The notes under the pieces are model-generated. The model saw only the letters and a list, made by a program, of their open reading frames with translations. It did no database searches and was not told where the DNA came from. Of a stretch of 64,000 nucleotides of DNA, positions 17,328 through 25,798 are shown one piece after another; the stretch's first letter is position 1; every line of letters begins with the position of its first letter. The position numbers and the translations under genes are program-made. The stretch lies in contig CAWKLE010000002.1 of the NCBI GenBank assembly GCA_963850415.1, positions 558,001-622,000 of the forward strand, read 5' to 3'. Source of the DNA: VAXT01 sp963850415. Its GTDB lineage: Bacteria; Actinomycetota; Thermoleophilia; Gaiellales; Gaiellaceae.

Positions 17328-18101
17328 ATGGAGGAGCGCGCGCTTGGCCCGGTGATCGGCCTCGGGACGTCGAGGACGTTCGACGCCGACGTCCAGCTCG
17401 CCCGGCGCGTGGTCGATGCCGCGAGCGAGGCGGGCTATCGGCTGTACGACACCTCGCCGATGTACGGCTCCGAGGAGGCGCTCGGTGTCGCGCTCGAGCC
17501 GCGCCGCGGCGAGGCGGTGCTCGCGACGAAGATCTGGACCTCGTCGGTCGACGAGGGGCGGGCGCAGTTCGAGAACCAACTGCGCTCGTTCGGCCGCGTC
17601 GAGATCGAGCAGGTGCACAACCTCGTCAGCTGGGAAGAGCATCTTCCGTGGCTCGAGGAGGAGCGAGACGCCGGGCGGATCGACCGGATCGGGGTCACGC
17701 ACTGGCAGGCGTCCGCGTTCCCCGAGCTCGCCCGTGCGTTGAGGACGGGTCGTTTCTCGGTGCTCCAGGTGCCGTACAACCCGCTCGAGCAGGAGTCCGC
17801 GCGCGAGTTGCTGCCGCTCGCGGAGGAATTGGGCGTCGCGGTGATCGTCATGCGCCCGCTCGGCGAGAAGTCGCGGCTGCCGAATCCGCCGCCGGCGGAG
17901 GAGCTCGCCCCGCTGCGGGAGTTCGGCATCGAGACGTGGCCGCAGGCGCTCCTCAAGTGGGCGCTCTCGGACGAGCGAGTCGCCGCCGTGATCCCCGCGA
18001 CCAGCGACCCGGAGCATGCGCGCGAGAACGCGGCCGCAGGCACTCCGCCCTGGCTCGGCCCCGACGAGCGCAAGCTCGTCGAACGGCTCGCCCAGACCTG
18101 A
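17328..18101 (+). CDS. Aldo/keto reductase
   Basis: The 257-residue TIM barrel begins immediately after the DUF3866 stop. Recognisable AKR features are GLGTSRTF, the DTSPMYGSEE catalytic-Tyr segment, LATKIW (catalytic Lys), GVTHWQ, LQVPYNPLE and the NADP-binding C-terminal end VIPATSDPEHARENAAA. The usual catalytic His after the Lys is Asn (HNLVSWEE region), common in divergent members. The substrate is unknown. A leaderless start is not indicated. The ATG directly follows the stop. Confidence 0.85.
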   Translation: MEERALGPVIGLGTSRTFDADVQLARRVVDAASEAGYRLYDTSPMYGSEEALGVALEPRRGEAVLATKIWTSSVDEGRAQFENQLRSFGRVEIEQVHNLVSWEEHLPWLEEERDAGRIDRIGVTHWQASAFPELARALRTGRFSVLQVPYNPLEQESARELLPLAEELGVAVIVMRPLGEKSRLPNPPPAEELAPLREFGIETWPQALLKWALSDERVAAVIPATSDPEHARENAAAGTPPWLGPDERKLVERLAQT

Positions 18102-18137
18102 CCCTTCCGGACAGCACACCCCGGGGGCCGGCCGCGG

Positions 18138-18184
18138 GCCACCCACCGATTCGATCCTATCCGCGAAAATCAGACGTGTCTGGA
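18138..18184 (+). repeat. Dispersed intergenic element, copy B
   Basis: This 47-base stretch before ald aligns gap-free with the cores at 10979-11025 and 54210-54256. Shared landmarks with the 54.2-kb copy are GAT.CGATC, then TATC.G.GAA and CGTGTCTG. It ends 46 bases before the ald ATG. Its function is not known. Confidence 0.5.
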
Positions 18185-18230
18185 GCGAGAGTGCGCCGAG
18201 AGTGTGGAAGGTAGGGTTGCCCGGCTCGCG

Positions 18231-19355
18231 ATGAAGATCGGCGTCGCCAAAGAGATCAAGTCCGACGAATACCGCGTCGCGCTGACCCCGGCCGGCGCGC
18301 GTGAGCTTGCGGACGCGGGCCACGACGTCCTCGTCGAGCAGAACGCGGGCGACGGCAGCGCGTTCCCCGACGACGCGTACGAGGCGGTGGGCGCGCAGAT
18401 CGTCTCGGTCGACGACGTCTGGGGAGACGCCGAGTTGCTGCTCAAGGTCAAGGAGCCGATCGCCGCCGAGTACGGCCGGCTCCGCGACGGGCTCGTCCTC
18501 TTCACGTACCTGCATCTCGCCGCGGACAAAGAGCTGACGAACGCGCTCGTCGAGAGCGGGATCTCGGCGGTCGCGTACGAGACGGTGGAGACGAGCAACC
18601 GGGCGCTGCCCCTGCTTGCGCCGATGAGCGAGATCGCCGGCAGGCTCGCGGCCCAGGCCGGCGCGTACTTTCTCGAAAAGCCGCTCGGCGGCCGCGGCCT
18701 GCTCCTGGGCGGAGTGCCGGGTGTCGCGCCCGGACAGGTCGTCGTCATCGGCGGCGGCATGGTCGGCTACAACTCCGCCGTCATCGCGCTCGGACTGGGC
18801 GCGAACGTCACGATCATCGAGCGCTCGATCGACCGCATGCGACACCTCGAGGAGGTGCTGGGCGGCCGGGTCACGCTGCTCATGTCGTCGAGCCTCCAGA
18901 TCGAGGAGTCGGTCGCGCAGGCGGACGTCGTCATCGGCGCCGTGCTGATCCCGGGCGCGGTCGCGCCCAAGCTCGTCACGAGGTCGATGGTCGCCGGGAT
19001 GAAGCAGGGGTCGGTGATCGCCGACGTCGCGATCGACCAGGGCGGCTGCTTCGAGACCGCGCGCCCGACGACGCACTCGGAGCCGGTGTACGTCGTCGAC
19101 GGCGTGACGCACTACTGCGTCGCGAACATGCCCGGCGCCGTGCCGATCACGGCGACGAAGGCCCTGACGAACGCGACGCTCCCGTACGTCGAGGCGATCG
19201 CGACCCATGGCCTGCCCGAAGCCGTCGCGCGCGACCCGGCACTTGCGCGAGGCGTCAACGTCCTCGACGGCAAGATCACGTACGAAGCCGTCGCCGAAGC
19301 GCACGACCTCGACTACGCACCGCTCGAGGACGTCCTACCGCTGTCGCCGGTCTGA
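18231..19355 (+). CDS. ald: Alanine dehydrogenase
   Basis: This 374-residue protein is a full-length L-alanine dehydrogenase (alanine + NAD+ to pyruvate + NH3 + NADH). It begins MKIGVAKEIKSDEYRVALTP, has LLKVKEP with the catalytic Lys, YLHLAADKELT with the catalytic His, and the Rossmann motif VIGGGMVGYNSAVIALGLGANVTIIE-type fold. ATG 18231 is the family start; a GTG-type upstream start would add nine unlikely residues. A TAGGGT hexamer at 18212-18217 could be the -10 of a short leader. The conserved element B lies just upstream. Confidence 0.96.
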   Translation: MKIGVAKEIKSDEYRVALTPAGARELADAGHDVLVEQNAGDGSAFPDDAYEAVGAQIVSVDDVWGDAELLLKVKEPIAAEYGRLRDGLVLFTYLHLAADKELTNALVESGISAVAYETVETSNRALPLLAPMSEIAGRLAAQAGAYFLEKPLGGRGLLLGGVPGVAPGQVVVIGGGMVGYNSAVIALGLGANVTIIERSIDRMRHLEEVLGGRVTLLMSSSLQIEESVAQADVVIGAVLIPGAVAPKLVTRSMVAGMKQGSVIADVAIDQGGCFETARPTTHSEPVYVVDGVTHYCVANMPGAVPITATKALTNATLPYVEAIATHGLPEAVARDPALARGVNVLDGKITYEAVAEAHDLDYAPLEDVLPLSPV

Positions 19356-19359
19356 CCGG

Positions 19360-19494
19360 TTACGAGCTCTCGGGCTGCGGCTTCTTCTCGTGCTGCGGGA
19401 AGAGCTTTACGACCAGCCAGGTCACGCCCGCCGCGAGTGAGGTGATCACGACGACGAAGAGGAAGAGGCCGAGGAGGCCGAGGACGGTGCTCAT
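19360..19494 (-). CDS. 44-residue single-span membrane protein
   Basis: A short reading frame on the minus strand encodes 44 residues. It has MSTVLGLLGLFLFVVV and ITSLAAGVTWLVVKLF forming one membrane helix (about 5-31), followed by a charged Pro/Lys/Glu tail HEKKPQPESS. It fits exactly in the gap between ald and deoB, ends just before the ald stop region, and starts 20 bases from the divergent deoB ATG. The clean hydrophobic-then-polar layout supports a real gene. I do not recognise the family. Confidence 0.6.
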   Translation of the reverse strand: MSTVLGLLGLFLFVVVITSLAAGVTWLVVKLFPQHEKKPQPESS

Positions 19495-19502
19495 GACCGA
19501 CC

Positions 19503-19508
19503 TAGAAT
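19503..19508 (+). promoter_or_regulatory. Probable leaderless -10 element of deoB
   Basis: TAGAAT ends 6 bases before the deoB ATG (19515), so transcription would begin at or next to the start codon. It is the best match to TATAAT among such sites in the window. The 20-base gap between divergent starts leaves no room for a ribosome-binding leader. Confidence 0.6.
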
Positions 19509-19514
19509 AGCCTC

Positions 19515-20681
19515 ATGTCTCGCGCATGCATCATCGTGCTGGATGCGGTCGGCGCGGGAGAGCTTCCCGACGCAGCCGAATTCGGCGACGAAGGATCCGA
19601 CACGCTCGGCAATGTCGCGCGGGCGGTCGGGGGCCTGGATCTGCCCAACCTCGAGGCCTTCGGGCTCGGGAACGTCGAGCCGCTCGAGGGCTGCCCGCCG
19701 CAGCCCGGCGCGCCGGCGGTCGCCGGCCGTCTCGTCGAGCGCTCGAAGGGCAAGGACACGACGACGGGCCACTGGGAGCTGATGGGCATCGTCACGCCGA
19801 CGGCGCTGCCGACCTACCCGCACGGGTTCCCGTTCGAGGTCATCGATCCGTTCATGCATCGCACCGGCCGCGGCGTGCTCGGCAACAAGGCTGCATCCGG
19901 GACCGAGATCATCGAGGAGCTCGGCGAGGAGCATCAGCGCACCGGGAAATGGATCGTCTACACGTCCGCGGACTCGGTCTTCCAGATCGCCGCGCACGTG
20001 GACACGATCCCGCTCGACGAGCTCTACCGTGGCTGCGAGATCGCCCGCGAGATCCTCACCGGCAAGGACGCGGTCGGTCGCGTGATCGCGCGACCCTTCG
20101 AGGGCGAGCCGGGGAACTACGTGCGGACGCCCGATCGACACGACTGGTCACTGGAGCCGAAGACGCCGAACTACCTGACGCTGATCCGGGAAGCCGGGAT
20201 GAAGGTGCACGCAGTCGGAAAGATCCGGGACATCTTTGCCGGCATCGACATCGACGAGTCCCGCCCGACGCGCTCGAACGTCGACGGCATCAACCAGACC
20301 GAAGAGCTTCTCCAGGAGCTGGACCAGGGCCTTGTCTTCACGAACCTCGTCGAGACGGACATGCTCTGGGGCCATCGCAACGATCCGGTGAACTTCCACC
20401 GCTGTCTCCAGGACTTCGACCGGCGGCTGCCCGACCTGCTCGCGGCGCTCAGGCCCGGCGACCTGCTGATCATCACGTCCGACCACGGCTGCGATCCGAC
20501 GACTCCGTCGACCGACCACTCGCGCGAGCACGCGCTGCTGCTCGCGTACGTCGAGGGCAAGAACGCGACCGGCCGGATCCACGAGGGGGAGTTCGCGGAC
20601 GTGGGCGCGACGGTGAACGCATGGCTCGGCGGCAAGCCACCACGCCGCGGGATCCCCGGCGAGGCGATCGTCGAGAAGTAG
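19515..20681 (+). CDS. deoB: Phosphopentomutase
   Basis: The 388-residue alkaline-phosphatase-superfamily enzyme interconverts (deoxy)ribose 1- and 5-phosphates. It has the metal-binding N-terminus IIVLDAVGAGELPDA, the KGKDTTTGHWELMG segment with the phosphorylated Thr region, TNLVETDMLWGHRND, and the C-terminal ITSDHGCDPTT and TDHSREH metal motifs. It is followed after 3 bases by the pyrimidine phosphorylase gene, giving a nucleoside salvage pair. A TAGAAT lies 6 bases upstream. Confidence 0.97.
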   Translation: MSRACIIVLDAVGAGELPDAAEFGDEGSDTLGNVARAVGGLDLPNLEAFGLGNVEPLEGCPPQPGAPAVAGRLVERSKGKDTTTGHWELMGIVTPTALPTYPHGFPFEVIDPFMHRTGRGVLGNKAASGTEIIEELGEEHQRTGKWIVYTSADSVFQIAAHVDTIPLDELYRGCEIAREILTGKDAVGRVIARPFEGEPGNYVRTPDRHDWSLEPKTPNYLTLIREAGMKVHAVGKIRDIFAGIDIDESRPTRSNVDGINQTEELLQELDQGLVFTNLVETDMLWGHRNDPVNFHRCLQDFDRRLPDLLAALRPGDLLIITSDHGCDPTTPSTDHSREHALLLAYVEGKNATGRIHEGEFADVGATVNAWLGGKPPRRGIPGEAIVEK

Positions 20682-20684
20682 CGA

Positions 20685-21986
20685 GTGATCCGGCCCGCGG
20701 AGCTGATCGAGCGCAAGCGTGACGGCGGAAGCCTGACGCCCGCCGAGATCGGTGAGCTCGTTCTTGGGCATGCGCGCGGCGAGATCCCCGACTACCAGCT
20801 CGCGGCCTTCTGCATGGCCGTGTACTTCCGCGGCCTGTCGGCCGACGAGACGCTCGCGCTCACCAATGCCTTCGTCGAGAGTGGATCGACACTCGATCTG
20901 CACGGCGCGCTCGGGCGCACTGTCGTCGACAAGCACTCGACCGGTGGCGTCGGCGACAAGACCTCCATCGTCGTCGGCCCGATCGTCGCGGCCTGCGGCG
21001 TCCCGTTCGGGAAGATGAGCGGGCGCGGCCTCGGGCACACCGGCGGCACGCTGGACAAGCTCGAGTCGATTCCGGGGTTCCGCGTCGAGCTCTCGAAGGA
21101 GGAGTTCGTCGAGCAGGTGCGCGACGTGGGCCTGGCGATCATCGGCCAGACGGACGATCTCGTCCCCGCCGACAAGCAGCTCTACGCGCTCCGCGACGTG
21201 ACCGGGACCGTGGACAGCATCCCGCTGATCGCGGCCAGCATCATGTCGAAGAAGATCGCCGCCGGCGCGGACGCGATCGTGCTCGACGTCAAAGTCGGGG
21301 GCGGCGCTTTCATGAAGTCGATCGAGGACGCGCGGAAGCTCGCCGAGTCGATGATCGAGCTCGGGCGGGGAGCCGGCCGCGAGGTCGTCTCGCTCCTGAC
21401 CGATATGGATCAGCCGCTGGGCTGGGCGATCGGGAACGCCGTCGAGATCCGTGAGGCGCGCTCGTTGCTCGCGGGCGAGGACTCGCCTCCTGACCTCTTC
21501 TCGCTCGCGGTTCAGGCAGCCGGACGTCTTGTCTCGCTGTCGGATCTCGGCGTCGACGCCGAGGAGGGAGCCCGGCGAGCGGAGCGCGCGATCGAAGACG
21601 GGTCCGCTCTCGCCGCGTACGAGCGGTGGATCGAGGCCCAGGGAGGCGACCCTTCGCTGGAGGTGCTCCCGGACGCGCCGATCCGGAAGGAGCTCACCGC
21701 CGACCGAGCCGGGTTCGTCGGAGCCGTCTCCGCGCTCGGCGTCGGTCGAGCGGCACTCGAGCTCGGCGCCGGACGCCGGACGAAAGCAGACTCGATCGAC
21801 CACGCCGTCGGGATCCTCTGCTTCGCGAAGCGGGGCGACCCCGTCGAGCCGGGTCAGCCGCTCGCCGAGATCCACGCTCGCGACGACGCGAGCGCAGAGC
21901 GGGCAGCCGACCAGATCCGGCCGCTGATCGAGATCTCGGAGGAGTCGGGACCTCCGCGCCCGATCGTGCTGGAGACGCTGGCCTAG
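20685..21986 (+). CDS. deoA: Pyrimidine-nucleoside/thymidine phosphorylase
   Basis: This 433-residue protein has the family signatures KHSTGGVGDKTS (phosphate site), SGRGLGHTGGTLDKLE, and DVKVGGGAFMK. An N-terminal helical domain and a C-terminal alpha/beta lobe (AKRGDPVEPGQPLAEIHA) are both present. It cleaves pyrimidine nucleosides to base and pentose 1-phosphate, the substrate of the adjacent DeoB. Pyrimidine-nucleoside phosphorylase (pdp) and thymidine phosphorylase (deoA) cannot be told apart with certainty. The GTG start is 3 bases after the deoB stop. Confidence 0.94.
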   Translation: MIRPAELIERKRDGGSLTPAEIGELVLGHARGEIPDYQLAAFCMAVYFRGLSADETLALTNAFVESGSTLDLHGALGRTVVDKHSTGGVGDKTSIVVGPIVAACGVPFGKMSGRGLGHTGGTLDKLESIPGFRVELSKEEFVEQVRDVGLAIIGQTDDLVPADKQLYALRDVTGTVDSIPLIAASIMSKKIAAGADAIVLDVKVGGGAFMKSIEDARKLAESMIELGRGAGREVVSLLTDMDQPLGWAIGNAVEIREARSLLAGEDSPPDLFSLAVQAAGRLVSLSDLGVDAEEGARRAERAIEDGSALAAYERWIEAQGGDPSLEVLPDAPIRKELTADRAGFVGAVSALGVGRAALELGAGRRTKADSIDHAVGILCFAKRGDPVEPGQPLAEIHARDDASAERAADQIRPLIEISEESGPPRPIVLETLA

Positions 21987-22015
21987 GCCTGCAGCCTCGT
22001 CGCTACGCTGGCGGC

Positions 22016-22837
22016 GTGCCCGAGCTGCCAGAGGTGGAGACCATCCGCGCCGGGCTCGAGCCGAGCCTCGTCGGACGCACGTTCGACCGCGTGGAGATCT
22101 CGGACCACCGGCTGACCCGGCCCCACGATCCGCGTGAGGTCGCGGCCGAGCTCGAAGGCGAACGAGTCTCCGCCCTGGAGCGTCGCGGCAAGTATTTGGT
22201 TGTTCGGTTCGAAACGGGTCGGGTGCTCCTGATTCACCTCCGGATGACGGGGAGCCTGCGCCTGCTGCGGGACGAGGACGACGACGACCCGCACCGCAGA
22301 GCTGTAGTCAATCTAGACAACGGATCGGACGTCGCCTACCGAGACGTCCGACGCTTCGGCACCTGGCTCCTGCTCGAGCCGGGCGGCCTCGAGCCGTACC
22401 TCGCAACCAGAGTCGGCGTCGAGCCACTGGGAAGCGCTCTCACCGCGCGATCGCTCGCCGACCGCCTCTCGCGGCGGCGCGCGCCGCTGAAAGCCGTGGT
22501 TCTCGACCAACGCGTCTTCGCGGGCGTGGGGAACATCTACGCGGACGAGGCGCTGTGGTGGGCGCGGCTGCACCCGCTGCGCCCGGCGTGCGAGCTCACC
22601 CCGAAGGAGCTCGAGGCGCTCGTGCGCGGGATCAAGCGCGCCCTCCGGCGCGGGATCGCCCGCCAGGGGGCGACGCTGCGCGACTACCGCAACGCCGACG
22701 GCGCCGCCGGAGAGATGCAGACCGAGTTCCGGGTCTACGGGCGCGACGGCGAGCCGTGCTTCCGATGCGGCCACGCGATCGAGAAGACTCGCGTCGCCGG
22801 TCGCGGAACCTGGTACTGCCCGCAGTGCCAGGTCTGA
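22016..22837 (+). CDS. mutM: Formamidopyrimidine-DNA glycosylase (MutM/Fpg)
   Basis: The 273-residue protein removes 8-oxoguanine and Fapy lesions. The mature N-terminus PELPEVET gives the catalytic Pro and Glu after initiator Met removal. RRGKYLV holds the conserved Lys, and the helix-two-turn-helix region (GVGNIYADEALW) and a C4 zinc finger (CFRCGHAIE...CPQCQV) complete it. The GTG start at 22016 is fixed by the requirement for Pro2. TACGCT lies 6 bases upstream. It is monocistronic or followed by the membrane gene. Confidence 0.97.
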   Translation: MPELPEVETIRAGLEPSLVGRTFDRVEISDHRLTRPHDPREVAAELEGERVSALERRGKYLVVRFETGRVLLIHLRMTGSLRLLRDEDDDDPHRRAVVNLDNGSDVAYRDVRRFGTWLLLEPGGLEPYLATRVGVEPLGSALTARSLADRLSRRRAPLKAVVLDQRVFAGVGNIYADEALWWARLHPLRPACELTPKELEALVRGIKRALRRGIARQGATLRDYRNADGAAGEMQTEFRVYGRDGEPCFRCGHAIEKTRVAGRGTWYCPQCQV

Positions 22838-22886
22838 GCAGCCGCAAACCCGACTACGCTCTGAGCGAGGTGCGGACCTGGCTGAG

Positions 22887-24775
22887 CTGACCGCAACCGC
22901 GCCGCGTGCGCGCCGCCACGCCGGTGCGCTCGGCGTCTGCGTCGGCGCGGCGCTCGGCCTCCTGCTGATCTCGTTCGCCAGCGGCGGCTACTTCCCGACC
23001 GCGTGGGCGTGGGGCGCGCTGCTCGCACTCGTGTTCGTCGCGGCGGCACTCGTCCTCGGCAACGTCGTCCGCCCCAGCCGGCTCGCGCTCGTCTCGCTGG
23101 GCGGCCTGACGGGCTTCGGCGTCTGGACGTGGCTGGCGCTTCTGTGGAGCAGCAACCCCGCGGCGACCGTCCTCGAGGGGCTCCGCGTGCTCTTCTACGT
23201 GTCCGTCCTCGCCGCACTGATCGCCGTCCTGCGCCGCGCGTACGTGCCGCTGCTGCTCGCGGCGACGCTGACGGCGATCGTGCTCGCATCGGGCTACGGC
23301 CTCATCACGAGGCTGTTCCCGGAGCGCCTCGGCGTGTTCGACCCGGTCGCGGCCTACCGTCTCGAGGAGCCGCTGACGTACTGGAACGCGCTGGGCGTCT
23401 TCGCGGCGATTGGCGCCTTGCTCGCCCTCGGCTTCGCCTCCCGTTCACAGAGCGTCGTCGCCCGCGCACTTCCGGCGGCGACGCTGCCGATTCTCTTCTC
23501 GACGCTCTACTTCACGTACAGCCGCGGCGGCTGGATCGCGGGCGCCGTCGGCCTGGCCGTCGCCGTCGCCGTCGACCCGCGCCGGCTCCAGCTGCTCGTG
23601 AACGCCCTCGTCCTCGCCGTGCCCTCGGCGATCGGCGTCTTGATCTCCTCGCACGAGAAGGCGCTGACGAGGCTCGACACGCCGCTCGCCGACGCGTCCC
23701 ACGACGGGCATCGACTCGCGGTCTGGATCCTGCTCCTCGCGGTGCTGTCGGGGCTCGCCGGAGCGGGGCTCTGGTTCGCCGAGCGCCGAGTGGCGCCGCC
23801 CCGAACCGCAAGGCTTACGTTCGCGGCAACGCTCTCGACCGTTGCGCTCGTCGCGGTACTTGCTGTGTTCGTCCGATACGGCGGGCCGGTCGAGCTCGTG
23901 CGAAAGGGCTACGACTCGTTCACGACGACGACGAACGAGCCCACGCCGAACCTGAACCAGCGGCTGTTCTCGTTCTCGGGAGCCACCGGTCCGAGCTGTG
24001 GCGCGCCGCGTGGCACGACTACACGTCCCATCCGGTGCTCGGGTCCGGGCCTGGGTCGTACGAGGAGTACTGGAACCAGCACCGCACGATCCAGCACAAG
24101 GTCCGCGACGCGCACAGCCTCTACCTCGAGGTGCTCGCCGAGCTCGGCCCACTCGGGCTCCTCCTGCTCGTTCTGGCGCTCGGAGCTCCGGTCGTCGCCG
24201 CAGTCCGGGCGAGGCGCCATCCGCTCGTCCCGCTCACGCTCGCAGCCTTTGCCGCCTTCCTCGCCCACGCCGCCGTGGACTGGGACTGGGAGATGCCGGC
24301 GGTGACGCTCACGGCGCTCGCGTGCGCCGCGGCGCTCCTCGCCTCCGCCGACGACCGCGACGCGTTGCTCCTCTCGCCGAGGACGCGCGCCGCCGGCACG
24401 ATCGCCGCGCTGCTGCTCGCGGTCGTCGCCTTCGTCGGCGTCGTCGGAGCGAGCGCGCTCGCAGCGAGCGACCGCGAGCTGGCCAAGGGCAGCTACACGG
24501 ACGCGGCCTCCCAGGCGAGGAAGGCCGCCCGCTGGTGGCGCTGGTCGCCGCAGCCGTGGCAGCAGCTCGGAGACATCGCCAGCGAGCAGGGAGACGACTC
24601 CGCCGCTCGCGGCTACTACCTGAAGGCGCTCTCGAAGGACGACCGGAACTGGGAGCTCTGGTACGACCTCTCGACGGTCACGAGCGGGCCGGAGTCGAGC
24701 CGCGCCCTCGCGAGGGCGGTCGAGCTCAACCGGTTCGCGCGGTCGGACTTCGAGGAGGGCAATGTTTCGGGTTGA
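22887..24775 (+). pseudogene. O-antigen-ligase-like membrane protein, interrupted by a single-base frameshift
   Basis: Two reading frames together encode one polytopic protein. The first frame (to about 23980) gives at least nine hydrophobic segments, an EEPLTYWNALG loop and TLYFTYSRGGW, as in Wzy/WaaL-type ligases. It ends at RLFSFSG. The second frame resumes with HRSELWRAAWHDYTSHPVLGSG, the next family motif, then more helices and a C-terminal TPR-like tail ending at 24775. Adding one G to the GGG at 23978-23980 restores RLFSFSGSHRSELWR. The first ATG/GTG/TTG in the first frame is GTG 23031, but the frame is open upstream and encodes another hydrophobic segment. CTG 22887 or 22878 is a possible start. 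The ECF sigma gene overlaps its end by 14 bases. Confidence 0.7.
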
Positions 24776-25271
24776 CCCGCTCGCGAACCCGGAGCCGCTG
24801 ATCAAGCGCGTCTACGCGTACGTCGCGTACCGGGTCGGCGATGGCCCGGACGCGGAGGACCTGACGAGCGAGACCTTCGAACGGGCGCTCCGCTACAAGA
24901 AGAGCTACGACTCGTCGAAGGGCGAGCCGATCGCGTGGCTGATCGGGATCGCGCGGCGCTGCATCGAAGGCCGCCCGCCCCAGTTCGAGCTCTCCTCCGA
25001 GCAACTTGACACGGCCGATCACCGAAACCTCGAGGACGAGACGCTCCGCAAGATCGTGCTCTCCGGCGCCGTCGAGCACCTCGAGGAACGCGACCGCGAG
25101 CTGGTCGCGCTCCGCTACGGCGCGGATCTCACCGCGCGCCAGATCGCCGAGCTCCAGGGGTCGAAGACGAACGCTGTCGAGGTCGCGCTCCACCGCGCGC
25201 TCGCTCGCCTGAGATCCCACCTGGAAGACGATTCCGAGGCGCCTGTAAGGAAATCGGAGGCAAGCCGGTAG
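24762..25271 (+). CDS. ECF-type RNA polymerase sigma factor
   Basis: The 169-residue protein has sigma region 2 (about 12-75: VYAYVAYRVGDGPDAEDLTSETFERAL) and region 4 (about 108-158: LEERDRELVALRYGADLTARQIAELQG with an HTH) joined by a short linker, and no region 3. It should direct RNA polymerase to an extracytoplasmic-function regulon. It overlaps the membrane protein's end by 14 bases. It is followed by a single-span protein and two L,D-transpeptidases, suggesting control of wall remodelling. Two TGTAAGGAA repeats lie at its 3' end. Confidence 0.9.
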   Translation: MFRVDPLANPEPLIKRVYAYVAYRVGDGPDAEDLTSETFERALRYKKSYDSSKGEPIAWLIGIARRCIEGRPPQFELSSEQLDTADHRNLEDETLRKIVLSGAVEHLEERDRELVALRYGADLTARQIAELQGSKTNAVEVALHRALARLRSHLEDDSEAPVRKSEASR

Positions 25272-25286
25272 TAGAGGTGTAAGGAA
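25244..25286 (+). promoter_or_regulatory. Paired TGTAAGGAA direct repeats, possible ECF promoter
   Basis: TGTAAGGAA occurs at 25244-25252 and again at 25278-25286, 34 bases apart, just ahead of the membrane partner gene. The first is followed at promoter-like distance by GGTAGT. A GTAAGGA-type -35 would fit an ECF promoter autoregulated by the adjacent sigma factor, but no regulon is visible to test it. Confidence 0.4.
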
Positions 25287-25310
25287 GTTCACGACAGGAG
25301 GACTCAAGGA

Positions 25311-25733
25311 ATGCGATCTTGGCGAAGAAATCCGGACAGCGGCCTCGAGGCCGAGCTCAGGGCCAACAGGCCCGAGCCGAGCCCCGAGCTCGTCGACCGG
25401 CTCGAGATGCGTGTCCGAACACACGGCCGCGACAGGCGTGCCGGTTCGTTCCGAGTCGCCTTCGCCGGAGCGCTTGCCGCGGGTCTGTTGACCGCGCTCG
25501 CTTCCGTCGGGGGTCTCAGCTACGCCGCGACAGGGGCCAACCAGGCCGTCCACTCGGCGAAGCGCGTCATGCACGTCCATGCGGTGGCCACGCTGAAGCA
25601 GTCGGCCGCGCAGGATCAGTACCGGAAGCCCAAGCACAAGTGCCGCAAGGGCACGCACCGTGTCAAGGGCGTCTGCAAGCGGGTGAAGAAGGCGAAGGGT
25701 GTGAGGTTCCACCGGCCGCCGTTCACCGGCTAG
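25311..25733 (+). CDS. Single-span membrane protein, possible anti-sigma partner
   Basis: The 140-residue protein has a 45-residue cytoplasmic part (LEAELRANRPEPSPELVDRLEMRV), one membrane helix (about 47-72) and an extracytoplasmic tail. The tail is strongly basic with two Cys flanking Lys/Arg runs (KHKCRKGTHRVKGVCKRVKK). Gene order and topology fit an anti-sigma factor for the adjacent ECF sigma, but no HxxxCxxC zinc motif is present. The basic tail could bind wall polymers. The ATG has a clear ribosome site, ACAGGAGG, about 13 bases upstream and AAGGA closer by. Confidence 0.65.
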   Translation: MRSWRRNPDSGLEAELRANRPEPSPELVDRLEMRVRTHGRDRRAGSFRVAFAGALAAGLLTALASVGGLSYAATGANQAVHSAKRVMHVHAVATLKQSAAQDQYRKPKHKCRKGTHRVKGVCKRVKKAKGVRFHRPPFTG

Positions 25734-25746
25734 AGCACAACCGTTT

Positions 25747-25772
25747 GCGGGGCGGCTCCCGGGCCGCCCCGC
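25747..25772 (+). terminator. GC-rich hairpin after the sigma/anti-sigma pair
   Basis: A perfect 10-bp stem (GCGGGGCGGC at 25747-25756 with GCCGCCCCGC at 25763-25772) closes a 6-base loop, 12 bases after the stop. There is no U-tract, as is common in high-GC actinobacteria, so it is a probable terminator or transcript-end stabiliser between this gene and the L,D-transpeptidase. Confidence 0.6.
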
Positions 25773-25798
25773 GAACAACCACCACACGAATCACACCG

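Noticed and set aside
22555..22890. 111-codon frame overlapping the end of mutM
   Set aside because: Arg/Gly/Ala-rich shadow of mutM with no family pattern. It only covers the gap before the ligase gene by chance.
23003..23970. Long second-frame ORF over the first half of the ligase gene
   Set aside because: Its first half is Arg-rich shadow sequence. Only the part after about 23980 carries ligase motifs, so it was treated as the continuation after a frameshift.
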